A stretch of 64,000 nt of DNA from Treponema vincentii F0403 (GTDB lineage Bacteria > Spirochaetota > Spirochaetia > Treponematales > Treponemataceae): positions 84,948-148,947 of the forward strand of contig NZ_KE332514.1 of assembly GCF_000412995.1 (NCBI RefSeq), written 5' to 3'. Each line of letters opens with the position of its first letter. The first letter of the stretch is position 1. Below, one piece after another: positions 27,462-35,044 of this stretch. Made by a program: the position numbers and the translations under genes. The notes under the pieces were generated by a model. That model was not told where the DNA came from and made no database searches. It saw nothing but the letters and a program-made list of their open reading frames with translations.

Positions 27462-28238
27462 TCAATTGATCTTTTCAAGATAGGCCTTCGTAAACACCAC
27501 ATCCGGTATGTCGGAGGTATCAAAATCGGAGAGTATTTGCGTGGTCTTTTCACCCTTATTGATTTCGTTAATATAGATGGATTGAGCAGGCCAGTTGAAA
27601 TTACCGATTTTGACGTATTTAGGCAGGAGCGTGGTGCGCATCAGCCGTCCGCTTGAGCCGTAGCTTTCGATTTTTAAGATAAGCGGATCAGTTTTACGCA
27701 CGTAATATTTTTCCTGCGCATACCGCGCGTCAGAAAGAAGAGTCTTGAGCGTAACTGCATATACATCAAACTTACCGAGTTTTGATGCTGCTATATCGGT
27801 AATTTCGTAAGTCTTTCTAAATTCAGACCGTTTATTAACATCCGAAACACTTGCGTCGGAATCCCCGATAGCGCGCTTAAGCGAAGAGTGGGTAAATTGA
27901 TGCGACGTAGGATCATATACCCAGAGGTTATTCTTTTCCTGCATATACCCCGTTCCCTTATCCGCCTCAGGCGCAAGCTGCACAAGTGTGGTTTGATCTT
28001 TTGTATCACGCCGGAACAATTTATACTGCTGCGCAGATTTCGGTTCGTTCGGTTTTTCGATAATGAGCGAAAGTGTACAGGTTATGTCCTTATCGAAGTT
28101 TCCAGACTCGTACTGCTTCTCCAGAATACCGTACATCTCTTCCGTACTCGGTATTTGTGCCGAAAGCGGCAGTACACACAAGACCGCAGCAAAAAACACT
28201 ACGGTGTATTTTTTCATCATCGTTTTGTAGTTCATCAT
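27462..28238 (-). CDS. LolA-like outer-membrane lipoprotein-sorting protein
   Basis: A 258-residue exported protein with a signal peptide ending about SAQ (residue 28). The mature part has the LolA_like fold pattern: TCTLSLIIEKPN, LVQLAPEADKGTGYMQEKNNLWVYDPTSHQF and FDVYAVTLKT, PLILKIESYGSSGRLMRTT. Such proteins carry or sense lipoproteins in the periplasm, often beside Lol/Mac-type ABC transporters, as here. GAGGAG precedes the ATG on the minus strand. Last gene of the minus operon that starts at 33386. Confidence 0.82.
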   Translation of the reverse strand: MMNYKTMMKKYTVVFFAAVLCVLPLSAQIPSTEEMYGILEKQYESGNFDKDITCTLSLIIEKPNEPKSAQQYKLFRRDTKDQTTLVQLAPEADKGTGYMQEKNNLWVYDPTSHQFTHSSLKRAIGDSDASVSDVNKRSEFRKTYEITDIAASKLGKFDVYAVTLKTLLSDARYAQEKYYVRKTDPLILKIESYGSSGRLMRTTLLPKYVKIGNFNWPAQSIYINEINKGEKTTQILSDFDTSDIPDVVFTKAYLEKIN

Positions 28239-28330
28239 ATTCTCCTCAATTATATAAAATATATAAAAAACTCAATTTTAGGTTTTATTATTTTAGAGAA
28301 CCCCTCAAGAGGTTTTCTTTAATTTCGATA

Positions 28331-29512
28331 TTACATTACGCTGTTGTCGACCGTGTTTGTCAACATCCTTTCGTGCATAAACACCATTACTATCAAGATA
28401 AGCATCAAATAAAACGGTAGCAGTGATATGCCGAGATGATTTGCAACAAGTCCGAATACCGGCGGCATAAGACAGGTACCGGCATAAGCGGAGGCCATCT
28501 GAACCCCGATCATCGCCTGTGACTTATCTTCTCCAAAGTTGGCAGGCGTCGCATGGATAATCGAAGGATACACCGGCGCGCATCCCAATCCGATAAGCAG
28601 TAAACCGACCAATGAAGTAATTGTTCCGAACGGCAGCAAAAGCGTGATAATACCGACTGCAATCAATCCTTGTCCCAGCCGGATCATCTGTGTATCGTTC
28701 AACAACAGCGTTAAAAAACCGCTCAAAAATCTGCCTGCAGTGATACCGACAAAAAATAAACTTGCGAAACCGGCGGCAGTCTCTGCAGAGATACCTCGAT
28801 GCAGAACAAGATAGCTGCTCGCCCATAAATTAGCCGTCTGCTCCACGGCGCAGTAGCAGAAAAAGGTAAGCATAATTTCTTTTGCGCCGGGGATCATAAC
28901 CACGTGCCACAGCGGAATCGGGGCGGCTTTTGTATCCGCAGCTCCCGTTTTACGTGCAATCTTTGTCTGTCCGCGCCACAACGGTAAACTGAAAAACAGC
29001 ACTGCCGTTAAGCCGATTTGCAAAACGGCGATATAACGGTATCCGCTATTCCAACCCGCTCCACCGGTTAAGGTGTATCCCATTATGTACGGCCCCAGCG
29101 AAGCGCCGACTCCCCACATACAATGCAGCCAGCTCATGTGTCTGCTTGCATAGTGAATTGCTACGTAGTTATTCAAAGCGGCATCCACGCTTCCGGCGCC
29201 GAGTCCGTACGGAATTGCCCAGAGGCACAGTGCAATGTACGAATGGCTTATGGAAAAGCCGAATAACGCAAGCGCCGTTGTCAGAACACTGATAGCGGTA
29301 ACGGCTCCGGCACCTAATTTTTTGGTCAGCCGGTCGCTTTGCAAACTGGAGACAATCGTTCCACCGGCAATAATCATAAAAATAATACCGGAATAAGAAA
29401 CTGGAACGGAAAAGTCACGGTACATCGACGGCCATGCAGCGCCTAAAAGCGCATCCGGCAGACCTAAACTGATAAATGCCACATAAATAATCGCTAACAA
29501 CACATGCGTCAT
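28331..29512 (-). CDS. MFS transporter (12 TM)
   Basis: A 393-residue major facilitator with about 12 hydrophobic segments. SLGLPDALLGAAWPSMYRDF at the N-terminus and GRFLSGFLTLLL in the second half are typical MFS loops; the former resembles fucose-permease-like sugar transporters. The cytoplasmic 2-3 loop SDRLTKKLGAGAV is a variant of the GxLaDrxGrR motif. Substrate unknown. It sits between the second ABC permease and the LolA-like gene; hairpins at 29533-29552 and 29580-29609 before its start may separate or tune its expression. Confidence 0.82.
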   Translation of the reverse strand: MTHVLLAIIYVAFISLGLPDALLGAAWPSMYRDFSVPVSYSGIIFMIIAGGTIVSSLQSDRLTKKLGAGAVTAISVLTTALALFGFSISHSYIALCLWAIPYGLGAGSVDAALNNYVAIHYASRHMSWLHCMWGVGASLGPYIMGYTLTGGAGWNSGYRYIAVLQIGLTAVLFFSLPLWRGQTKIARKTGAADTKAAPIPLWHVVMIPGAKEIMLTFFCYCAVEQTANLWASSYLVLHRGISAETAAGFASLFFVGITAGRFLSGFLTLLLNDTQMIRLGQGLIAVGIITLLLPFGTITSLVGLLLIGLGCAPVYPSIIHATPANFGEDKSQAMIGVQMASAYAGTCLMPPVFGLVANHLGISLLPFYLMLILIVMVFMHERMLTNTVDNSVM

Positions 29513-29532
29513 AGTTTAATTTCTTTTTTCCA

Positions 29533-29609
29533 AATACAACGGCTCTTCACCCGTTGGCATAATACGACTTCCTTTCGGGAACCTCTAAAAACTTCCGTTT
29601 TTAGAGGTT
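29533..29609. repeat. Intergenic hairpin pair between ABC permease and MFS genes
   Basis: Two inverted repeats: CAACGG/CCGTTG around 29538-29557, and a perfect 13-bp stem 29580-29592/29597-29609 (AACCTCTAAAAAC) with a 4-base TTCC loop. The second shares the CTCTAAAA core with the terminator at 25642. On the minus strand it lies just after the permease stop, but no T-tract follows, so it is a weak terminator or an mRNA-stability element. Confidence 0.55.
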
Positions 29610-29647
29610 TTCCTTAGATTTAATTTGCGTCAGAAAGCGAAACCTTG

Positions 29648-30982
29648 TTACTTGCTTGACCGCAGCGCTTCCGCAGGAATCATGTTGGCTGCACGGATTG
29701 CGGGACCGAGCGCTGCAAGAATTGCCAAGAAAGCCGTTAGCAGGAATTTTAAGCAGATAACGGTCGGCGACAGTATCCACAAGAAATGCCCGTTTGTGGT
29801 GAGCATACTGAGTACCGAGTCAATCGATATGGGGATAAGGCTGATAATCAGCATAACGAGCAGTGCAAGCACAAAGCCCGCTACGGCGCCGATGACCGAA
29901 AGAAAGCCTGCTTCCGCAAGAAATAAAAGACTCACCTTCCCCCTGCTGACACCGCAGGAACGCATGGTGCCGATTTCCCCCTTCCGCTCATGTACCACCA
30001 TCCTGAACGTATTGGAAATACCGATCATCGTAACGAGCAGCAATACCAACAGCACACCGAGACTGACCCACTGTATCGTCTGCGAGAGCGTTACCATCTG
30101 CGGCGCAAAATCGTAGAAGGTCATAACGGCGTATTTTGTTCCGTCCCACTTACCGTCATTCAACTGCCGCAGCAGTTCCTGCCCGGGAGAGGTTGGGTTA
30201 AACTGCGCCGCCAGTTCACGGCTGGTAACGGGACCGTATTCGGCAAGGCGCTTTTCAAAAATGGACGCAACAGCATCTTGCTGGTTTTCATCTCTCAAGA
30301 AAATACCGAACTGAGCAACACACCCTTCGGGAATTTCGGCAATTTTATTGAGATAATCGAAGTTCGCATAAAACTGTATTTGATCAAACTGGCTTTGATC
30401 CTGATAGATACCAGCTATTTGAAATTCCGCAACCGTTGCCTGCCCGCTTAACGTAGTCATTTCATAAAGGATAACATCATTCAAAGCGACATTCAGCGCT
30501 TCGGCAGTTTTTTGAGGGATAAAAAGAGCGTTTTCTATGGTTACATTCTCCCATCCGCCTTCTTTAAACGCGAAACTGTTGCGCAAGGCTTCTTCCTCAT
30601 CGAATTTGCAGCCTGCAATTTGAGCAGTCAACTGATTCCCTGCAAAAATCAGCGTGCCGTAACGCTGTGCACGTACAGTTGTATACAATGCATCAATTTT
30701 TTCTTCTTTGATGATTCTATGCACAAGCTCAACACTTTCGGGGGGAAGGTATTCATTCGCCTTATCATCTTCTGTCTTGTCCGCTGCCTTTTCTGCCCCG
30801 GTTACATAGACATGCCCGCCGATAATCTTTGCAATCTGATATTCCAGGCTCTTACGCGCACCTGCCGATAATCCGTCGATCAATGTTACAATAAGAAACG
30901 CAAATACAATCGCAATAACCAACAACATACTACGCCGTTTTTGCCTATTTAAATTCCGAAATGCAATCTTTAATATATTCAT
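29648..30982 (-). CDS. ABC transporter permease, FtsX/LolE family (second permease)
   Basis: A 444-residue permease of the MacB/LolC/LolE type: one N-terminal membrane helix (SMLLVIAIVFAFLIVTLIDGLSAG), a periplasmic domain of about 230 residues, then three C-terminal helices in the FtsX domain. GEIGTMRSCGVSRGKVSLLFLAEAGFLSVIGA is the conserved coupling-helix region. With the ATPase at 32634 and the permease at 31017 it forms a heteromeric transporter that probably extracts lipoproteins or lipids from the inner membrane. Confidence 0.87.
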   Translation of the reverse strand: MNILKIAFRNLNRQKRRSMLLVIAIVFAFLIVTLIDGLSAGARKSLEYQIAKIIGGHVYVTGAEKAADKTEDDKANEYLPPESVELVHRIIKEEKIDALYTTVRAQRYGTLIFAGNQLTAQIAGCKFDEEEALRNSFAFKEGGWENVTIENALFIPQKTAEALNVALNDVILYEMTTLSGQATVAEFQIAGIYQDQSQFDQIQFYANFDYLNKIAEIPEGCVAQFGIFLRDENQQDAVASIFEKRLAEYGPVTSRELAAQFNPTSPGQELLRQLNDGKWDGTKYAVMTFYDFAPQMVTLSQTIQWVSLGVLLVLLLVTMIGISNTFRMVVHERKGEIGTMRSCGVSRGKVSLLFLAEAGFLSVIGAVAGFVLALLVMLIISLIPISIDSVLSMLTTNGHFLWILSPTVICLKFLLTAFLAILAALGPAIRAANMIPAEALRSSK

Positions 30983-31016
30983 AATCTTTCCTTACAATAC
31001 CTTCATTAACAATGCC

Positions 31017-32549
31017 TTATTTGTTGATGGCTTCCAATGGGCTGATCTTTAATGCAAGTCCGACCGGATACCAATTTGCAATTACTCCGGCGGCAAGCAT
31101 AGCGGCAAGTGTACTCAATACTGCAACCGGCGAGATAGCTGTCTGGATTTTATAACCGCCGAACATAACAGCCATCGTTTCATTCGGAAGTCTGATTCCC
31201 AACGCATTAAAGATAAGCCCTGCGATAATCGCAAGAGTAATCCCGCACAGAGCCCCAACGCACGAAAGTAAAAACGACTCCGTATAAAAGAGCCGCCTGA
31301 CAAAGGAACGCTTTGCTCCGATGGCACGCATCGTACCGATTTCTGCCGTTCGCTCCATCACAGAAACGACAAGCGTATTCATAATGACGATAAGCACCAC
31401 AACGGCAAGCAATACCAGCACCGCAATCATCAGCGTCCGTGTCATCTTAATCGCAGCAGCATACTGCACCACTGCTTTATCCCACGGAAGCGCTTGTGCT
31501 ATAAGACCTTCTTCCGCAAACCATTTATTCAAATCTGCAATCACCCGGGATGTTTTTGAAGGATCCTTCAGTTTAACCGTTACAAAATGCCATGCATCGG
31601 TGTCCGCCATATTGAGCTGATTGCGCAGCTCCGTACTGCCTAAAATATTTTCCAAATCTTCCGCAGTCGCTTTTTTTTCAGTGATGCTTTCCGCCTCTTC
31701 GGTAACACCGACTGCATCATCGGAGAACAAGTCGTCTTCGCTTTTCTCTGCAAGGCTTAAATCGATTGACTGAGGAATTTCCGTAACGGTACGAGCCCCC
31801 ATCGTTACGCCTGCAAGCATACGCGCACTGTTGATATCCGTATAAAGCACATCTTGAACCGCCGTATCGGGATGTGCAAAGGTAAAAAAGCCGCTCACCT
31901 TTATTTTGCGCAGCTTTGCTTTTTCTCCAAAGCTCATCACCACAACTTCATCTCCAACATGCAATTCCCGTTCATAATATTTCTCGTACTTTTCTTTTAC
32001 TTTTGGCGGCAATAAGATAAATTCTGCATCATCCGAATCAGGAAATTCACCTTCATACACTTTGATTGTCTCGAATGTTTTTTTGTAAGAAGAAGGCTCG
32101 ATACCGAGTGTCGTAGCATACGGCATATACGCAAAGTTTTCGCTCTTAGGTTCCCACATATCCGGTAGGTCAGCCGGACGCAGCATACCATACCCAACAA
32201 CCATTCCCCGCGTAAACACAGAAGCTTCCGGCATGTCATGTAACTTTGCCTCAATTTTTTCTATCTTTGATAAATACGGCATCGAAGGCAGCTTACCCGT
32301 GTTGACATTTTTATATGCACCGGCAATTGTTACAAAGACATCCTTATCAGCCGGTTTTCCGGTAATAAAAATATCGCCGCAAAAGTCGCTCTCGCATACA
32401 TTCTTTGCCTGCTGTTCGGCGAAATTCAGCACACCGAGCCCCAGCACCACCAAAAAGCTGCCGAGCCCGATCAAAATCATAATAATCAGCGTCTTTGTCT
32501 TATGCGAAAAAAGATTTTTCAACGCCAACTTAAAAATCGTTTTATTCAT
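31017..32549 (-). CDS. ABC transporter permease, FtsX/LolC family (first permease)
   Basis: A 510-residue permease with the same topology as its partner: helix at about 18-40, a large periplasmic domain, and three C-terminal helices after TRTLMIAVLVLLAVVVLIVIMNTLVV. ERTAEIGTMRAIGAKRSFVRRLFYTESFLLS is the coupling motif. The periplasmic domain carries an unusual acidic Glu/Asp-rich insert (SLAEKSEDDLFSDDAVGVTEEAES) not seen in the partner, which could be a cargo-contact or flexible linker. Confidence 0.87.
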   Translation of the reverse strand: MNKTIFKLALKNLFSHKTKTLIIMILIGLGSFLVVLGLGVLNFAEQQAKNVCESDFCGDIFITGKPADKDVFVTIAGAYKNVNTGKLPSMPYLSKIEKIEAKLHDMPEASVFTRGMVVGYGMLRPADLPDMWEPKSENFAYMPYATTLGIEPSSYKKTFETIKVYEGEFPDSDDAEFILLPPKVKEKYEKYYERELHVGDEVVVMSFGEKAKLRKIKVSGFFTFAHPDTAVQDVLYTDINSARMLAGVTMGARTVTEIPQSIDLSLAEKSEDDLFSDDAVGVTEEAESITEKKATAEDLENILGSTELRNQLNMADTDAWHFVTVKLKDPSKTSRVIADLNKWFAEEGLIAQALPWDKAVVQYAAAIKMTRTLMIAVLVLLAVVVLIVIMNTLVVSVMERTAEIGTMRAIGAKRSFVRRLFYTESFLLSCVGALCGITLAIIAGLIFNALGIRLPNETMAVMFGGYKIQTAISPVAVLSTLAAMLAAGVIANWYPVGLALKISPLEAINK

Positions 32550-32610
32550 TATATCCTCTTCAATTTAATTCATAATCATGCAAATACTGCACTTCCGTCG
32601 GATAAATCAT

Positions 32611-32645
32611 AATTACCCATTACCCATTACTAATTATCCATTAAC
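32611..32645. repeat. Short CATTACC-like direct repeats
   Basis: Between the permease and ATPase genes the plus strand reads as near-identical 7- to 8-base units (TTACCCA, TTACCCA, TTACTAA, TTATCCA). The motif is too short to assign and may be a slippage product in the 84-base spacer. Confidence 0.35.
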
Positions 32646-33386
32646 CTTCGTGTCCTCGACGACATTTCCGTCTAAGATTTTGATGCGGTGGTCGGTCATA
32701 TTGACAATTTTAGCATCATGGGTGGAGAAGATAAAGGTGGTATTAAACTCGCGGCTCATGTCCTTCATCAGTGCAAGAATCTGATCGCCGGTTTTGGAAT
32801 CGAGGTTTGCAGTGGGTTCGTCGGCAAGCACCAATGCAGGCTTGGTAACCAAGGCACGGGCAATAGCAACGCGCTGCCGCTGACCGCCTGAAAGCTCGTT
32901 CGATTTATGGTGCGTCCATTCGCTCAATCCGACCTTTTCGATGAGGTGTTCAATCCATTCCTTGCTCTTTTCTTTGCTTTCTTTTGCCTTACCGAACAAA
33001 AGGGGAAACTCGATATTTTCGTATACGTCCAAAACCGGAATCAGGTTAAAGGATTGAAAGATAAAACCCAGATACTCGTGGCGCAGCTGAGTGATCCGCT
33101 TGTCGAGCTTCGGCGGAATTTTTAAGCCCTTGTTTTTCCGTTTGGAAAGAGAGGCAAAGTCTTTTTCCTGATAAATTGTTTCTCCATTGATGATCAGCTC
33201 GCCGGAGGTCGGCGTGTCGATCAACCCAATCATGTTGAGCGTGGTGGATTTCCCCGAACCGGAAGGTCCCGAAATGGAGACAAACTCTCCGCCATCGATG
33301 GAAAAATTAATTCCTTTAACCGCTTCTACCAAAACCTTTCCTAAGAGATACGTCTTGCGTAAATTCTTCACTTGTACAATAGTCAT
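32634..33386 (-). CDS. ABC transporter ATPase, LolD/MacB type
   Basis: A 250-residue ATPase: Walker A GPSGSGKST (about 40-48), LSGGQRQR signature, Walker B LVLADEPTANLDS and a His-switch FSTHDAK. An extra 25-residue basic stretch (EKDFASLSKRKNKGLKIPPK) between Walker A and the Q-loop (FIFQSFNLIPVL) is unusual for the family. First gene of the minus operon feeding the two FtsX-type permeases. The divergent gap to 33627 should hold its promoter; none matching the sigma-70 consensus was obvious. Confidence 0.9.
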   Translation of the reverse strand: MTIVQVKNLRKTYLLGKVLVEAVKGINFSIDGGEFVSISGPSGSGKSTTLNMIGLIDTPTSGELIINGETIYQEKDFASLSKRKNKGLKIPPKLDKRITQLRHEYLGFIFQSFNLIPVLDVYENIEFPLLFGKAKESKEKSKEWIEHLIEKVGLSEWTHHKSNELSGGQRQRVAIARALVTKPALVLADEPTANLDSKTGDQILALMKDMSREFNTTFIFSTHDAKIVNMTDHRIKILDGNVVEDTKVNG

Positions 33387-33564
33387 CTATAATCTCCTAT
33401 AAATAAATAGACAATGTTGTGCGGATGCCAGGGGTATACCTTAACACTATTGGGCAACATTATTCAATAGAAACCCTGTCTTGTTTTTCATAAAACCTGT
33501 TACGAAAAAACGCGATGGTGCAGTATTTTTATTTGCAGCTGCATAACAGCCGGTATAAGGGAGC

Positions 33565-33594
33565 TTCTAAAAACCGGCCTATCTATGCTATACT
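33565..33594 (+). promoter_or_regulatory. Sigma-70-like promoter with extended -10
   Basis: TTCTAA (33565-33570), an 18-base spacer and TATACT (33589-33594) preceded by TGC, an extended -10. It is 33 bases before the GNAT start codon. Confidence 0.5.
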
Positions 33595-33626
33595 GCCGCA
33601 GAAGTATTTTAAAAGAAGGGATAACT

Positions 33627-34106
33627 ATGGCTGATATGTTGGTAAACTTGCTCCGGCTGTCTCCGGCAGAAGAGCTTTATGCGGAATTGCAACGGAAATA
33701 CGATGTGCATATCCGGCGCGCGATGACGCCCGATAAGTTTCGAATCGTTGAATGGGTGAAAGAACATTCCACTTTAAGCGCAGCAGGTGAATGCGACACC
33801 TGCTTTTCCCGCATACCGGTGAGCTGTTTTATCGCTACCCGCGGGCAGAACATACTCGGATATGCGTGCTATAACGCAACCGCGCCCGACTTTTTCGGCC
33901 CTACAAAGGTATTGGAAGATGAGCAGGGAAAAGGGATCGGCAAAGCGCTGCTGCTCGCATCACTCCATGCCTTACGCAACGAAGGGTATGCCTATGCCAT
34001 TATCGGAGGAGTCGGCCCCGAATCCTTCTATCAAAAAACCGTCGGCGCCGTATTGATTGACGGCTCTACGCCCGGTATTTACAAAGACTTTCTACCGAAA
34101 CTCTAG
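33627..34106 (+). CDS. GNAT-family N-acetyltransferase
   Basis: A 159-residue protein starting at ATG 33627 after AAGGGA; the in-frame ATG at 33585 overlaps the putative promoter. LGYACYNATAPDFFGPTKVLEDEQGKGIGKALLLASLHAL contains the acetyl-CoA-binding Q/RxxGxG/A motif (QGKGIGKA), and AIIGGVGPESFYQKTVGA is the C-terminal GNAT beta-bulge. The substrate is unknown. A stand-alone gene convergent with the arsM gene. Confidence 0.8.
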   Translation: MADMLVNLLRLSPAEELYAELQRKYDVHIRRAMTPDKFRIVEWVKEHSTLSAAGECDTCFSRIPVSCFIATRGQNILGYACYNATAPDFFGPTKVLEDEQGKGIGKALLLASLHALRNEGYAYAIIGGVGPESFYQKTVGAVLIDGSTPGIYKDFLPKL

Positions 34107-34187
34107 GGCGCGGAGCCTGTGTTTTTATCCCAAAGGTTAGCGATGGGAGCTGCGCCGAAGGCGTTCCGGAACGAAAGGGTATAACAT

Positions 34188-34943
34188 TTATTTTTCTGCG
34201 TAAATGAGGCTGCTTTGGATATAGGTTTTTATTGCCAAGCCGTGTCCCCATTTCTTTGCGTATTCGTCTGAAACGTCTTTTGAACGTATGATTATGTTGA
34301 TAAAGCCGATTTTTTCAAAGGTGTCTTTTATCTGCTCCGCAGACCAAGCTCCCCCCACTCACGTTTTTACCATATCGGGATCAGAGATCCATTCGTGCGG
34401 CAAAGCAGCCTTTAAAGTGATGTCGGAAATCGTGACTCTTCCGCCTTTGCGAAGACAGCGGTAAAGCTCTGAATACACTCCATATTTATCCGTTGACAAA
34501 TTTATCACGCAATTACTCATGATGAGATCGAGGGAACTATCGGAAAGCGGAATATGTTCAATTTCGCCAAGTATAAATTCGCAATTCGTAAACCCGTTTT
34601 TTACGGCGATTTCCGAAGCGCGGCTGATCATAGTTTTTGAGCTGTCAAGCCCGAAAACTTTTCCGTTTTTACCGACAGCTTTTGACGCTATAAAGCAGTC
34701 AAGTCCTCTTCCGCATCCTAAGTCAAGGATGGTTTCGTTTAAGCGGGGCTTGGCAGCTTCTTGCGGATTTCCACAGCCGAGCCCGAGGTCGGCCTCTTTC
34801 GGAATGCCGACCAAATCTTGTGCGGCATAGCCTATCGAAGTCGTTATCTTTTCAGCCTCACCATGTACGGAAAGGCTTCCATGTGCCAGATTTTCGTAAT
34901 GCTCTTTGACGGCTTCTTTCACCGCATTCTTATCGTAACTCAT
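34188..34943 (-). CDS. arsM: Arsenite S-adenosylmethyltransferase, probable selenoprotein (UGA = Sec195)
   Basis: The frame reads 194 residues, meets TGA at 34361-34359, then continues in the same frame for 56 sense codons to TAA at 34190-34188 (251 residues in all). The SAM motif is LDLGCGRGLDC (74-83). The three thiols that bind As(III) in ArsM align as Cys57 (GCGNP), Cys145 (SNCVINLSTDK) and position 195, where xVGGAW matches the family CxGGAL and TGA replaces Cys. The tail (SAEQIKDTFEKIGFINI) matches the ArsM C-terminus, so coding continues past the TGA. A SECIS-like hairpin lies 15 bases after the TGA. The product would methylate arsenite for detoxification. A nonsense pseudogene is the alternative, but the intact frame downstream argues against it. 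Confidence 0.8.
34330..34361 (-). promoter_or_regulatory. UGA codon with bacterial SECIS-like hairpin
   Basis: On the minus strand TGA (34361-34359) is followed after 15 bases by TCTGC-GGA-GCAGA (34343-34331), a perfect 5-bp stem extendable by one G-U pair, with a 3-base loop starting with GG. The distance and a G among the first loop bases fit known bacterial SECIS elements read by SelB. Confidence 0.65.
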
Positions 34944-35044
34944 TCAAATGATTATATCCTCGCTTGCTCTTTTAGACTATACCGTTCCATGTGAACTGTT
35001 TACAATGAGGCATCTCCTAAAACGCTTAAGTGTGTTGCGGTTCT

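Noticed and set aside
34359-34943. ArsM as a short 194-residue protein or nonsense pseudogene
   Set aside because: The same frame stays open for 56 codons past the TGA and encodes the expected ArsM C-terminus, with a hairpin at the right distance, so read-through is the better reading.
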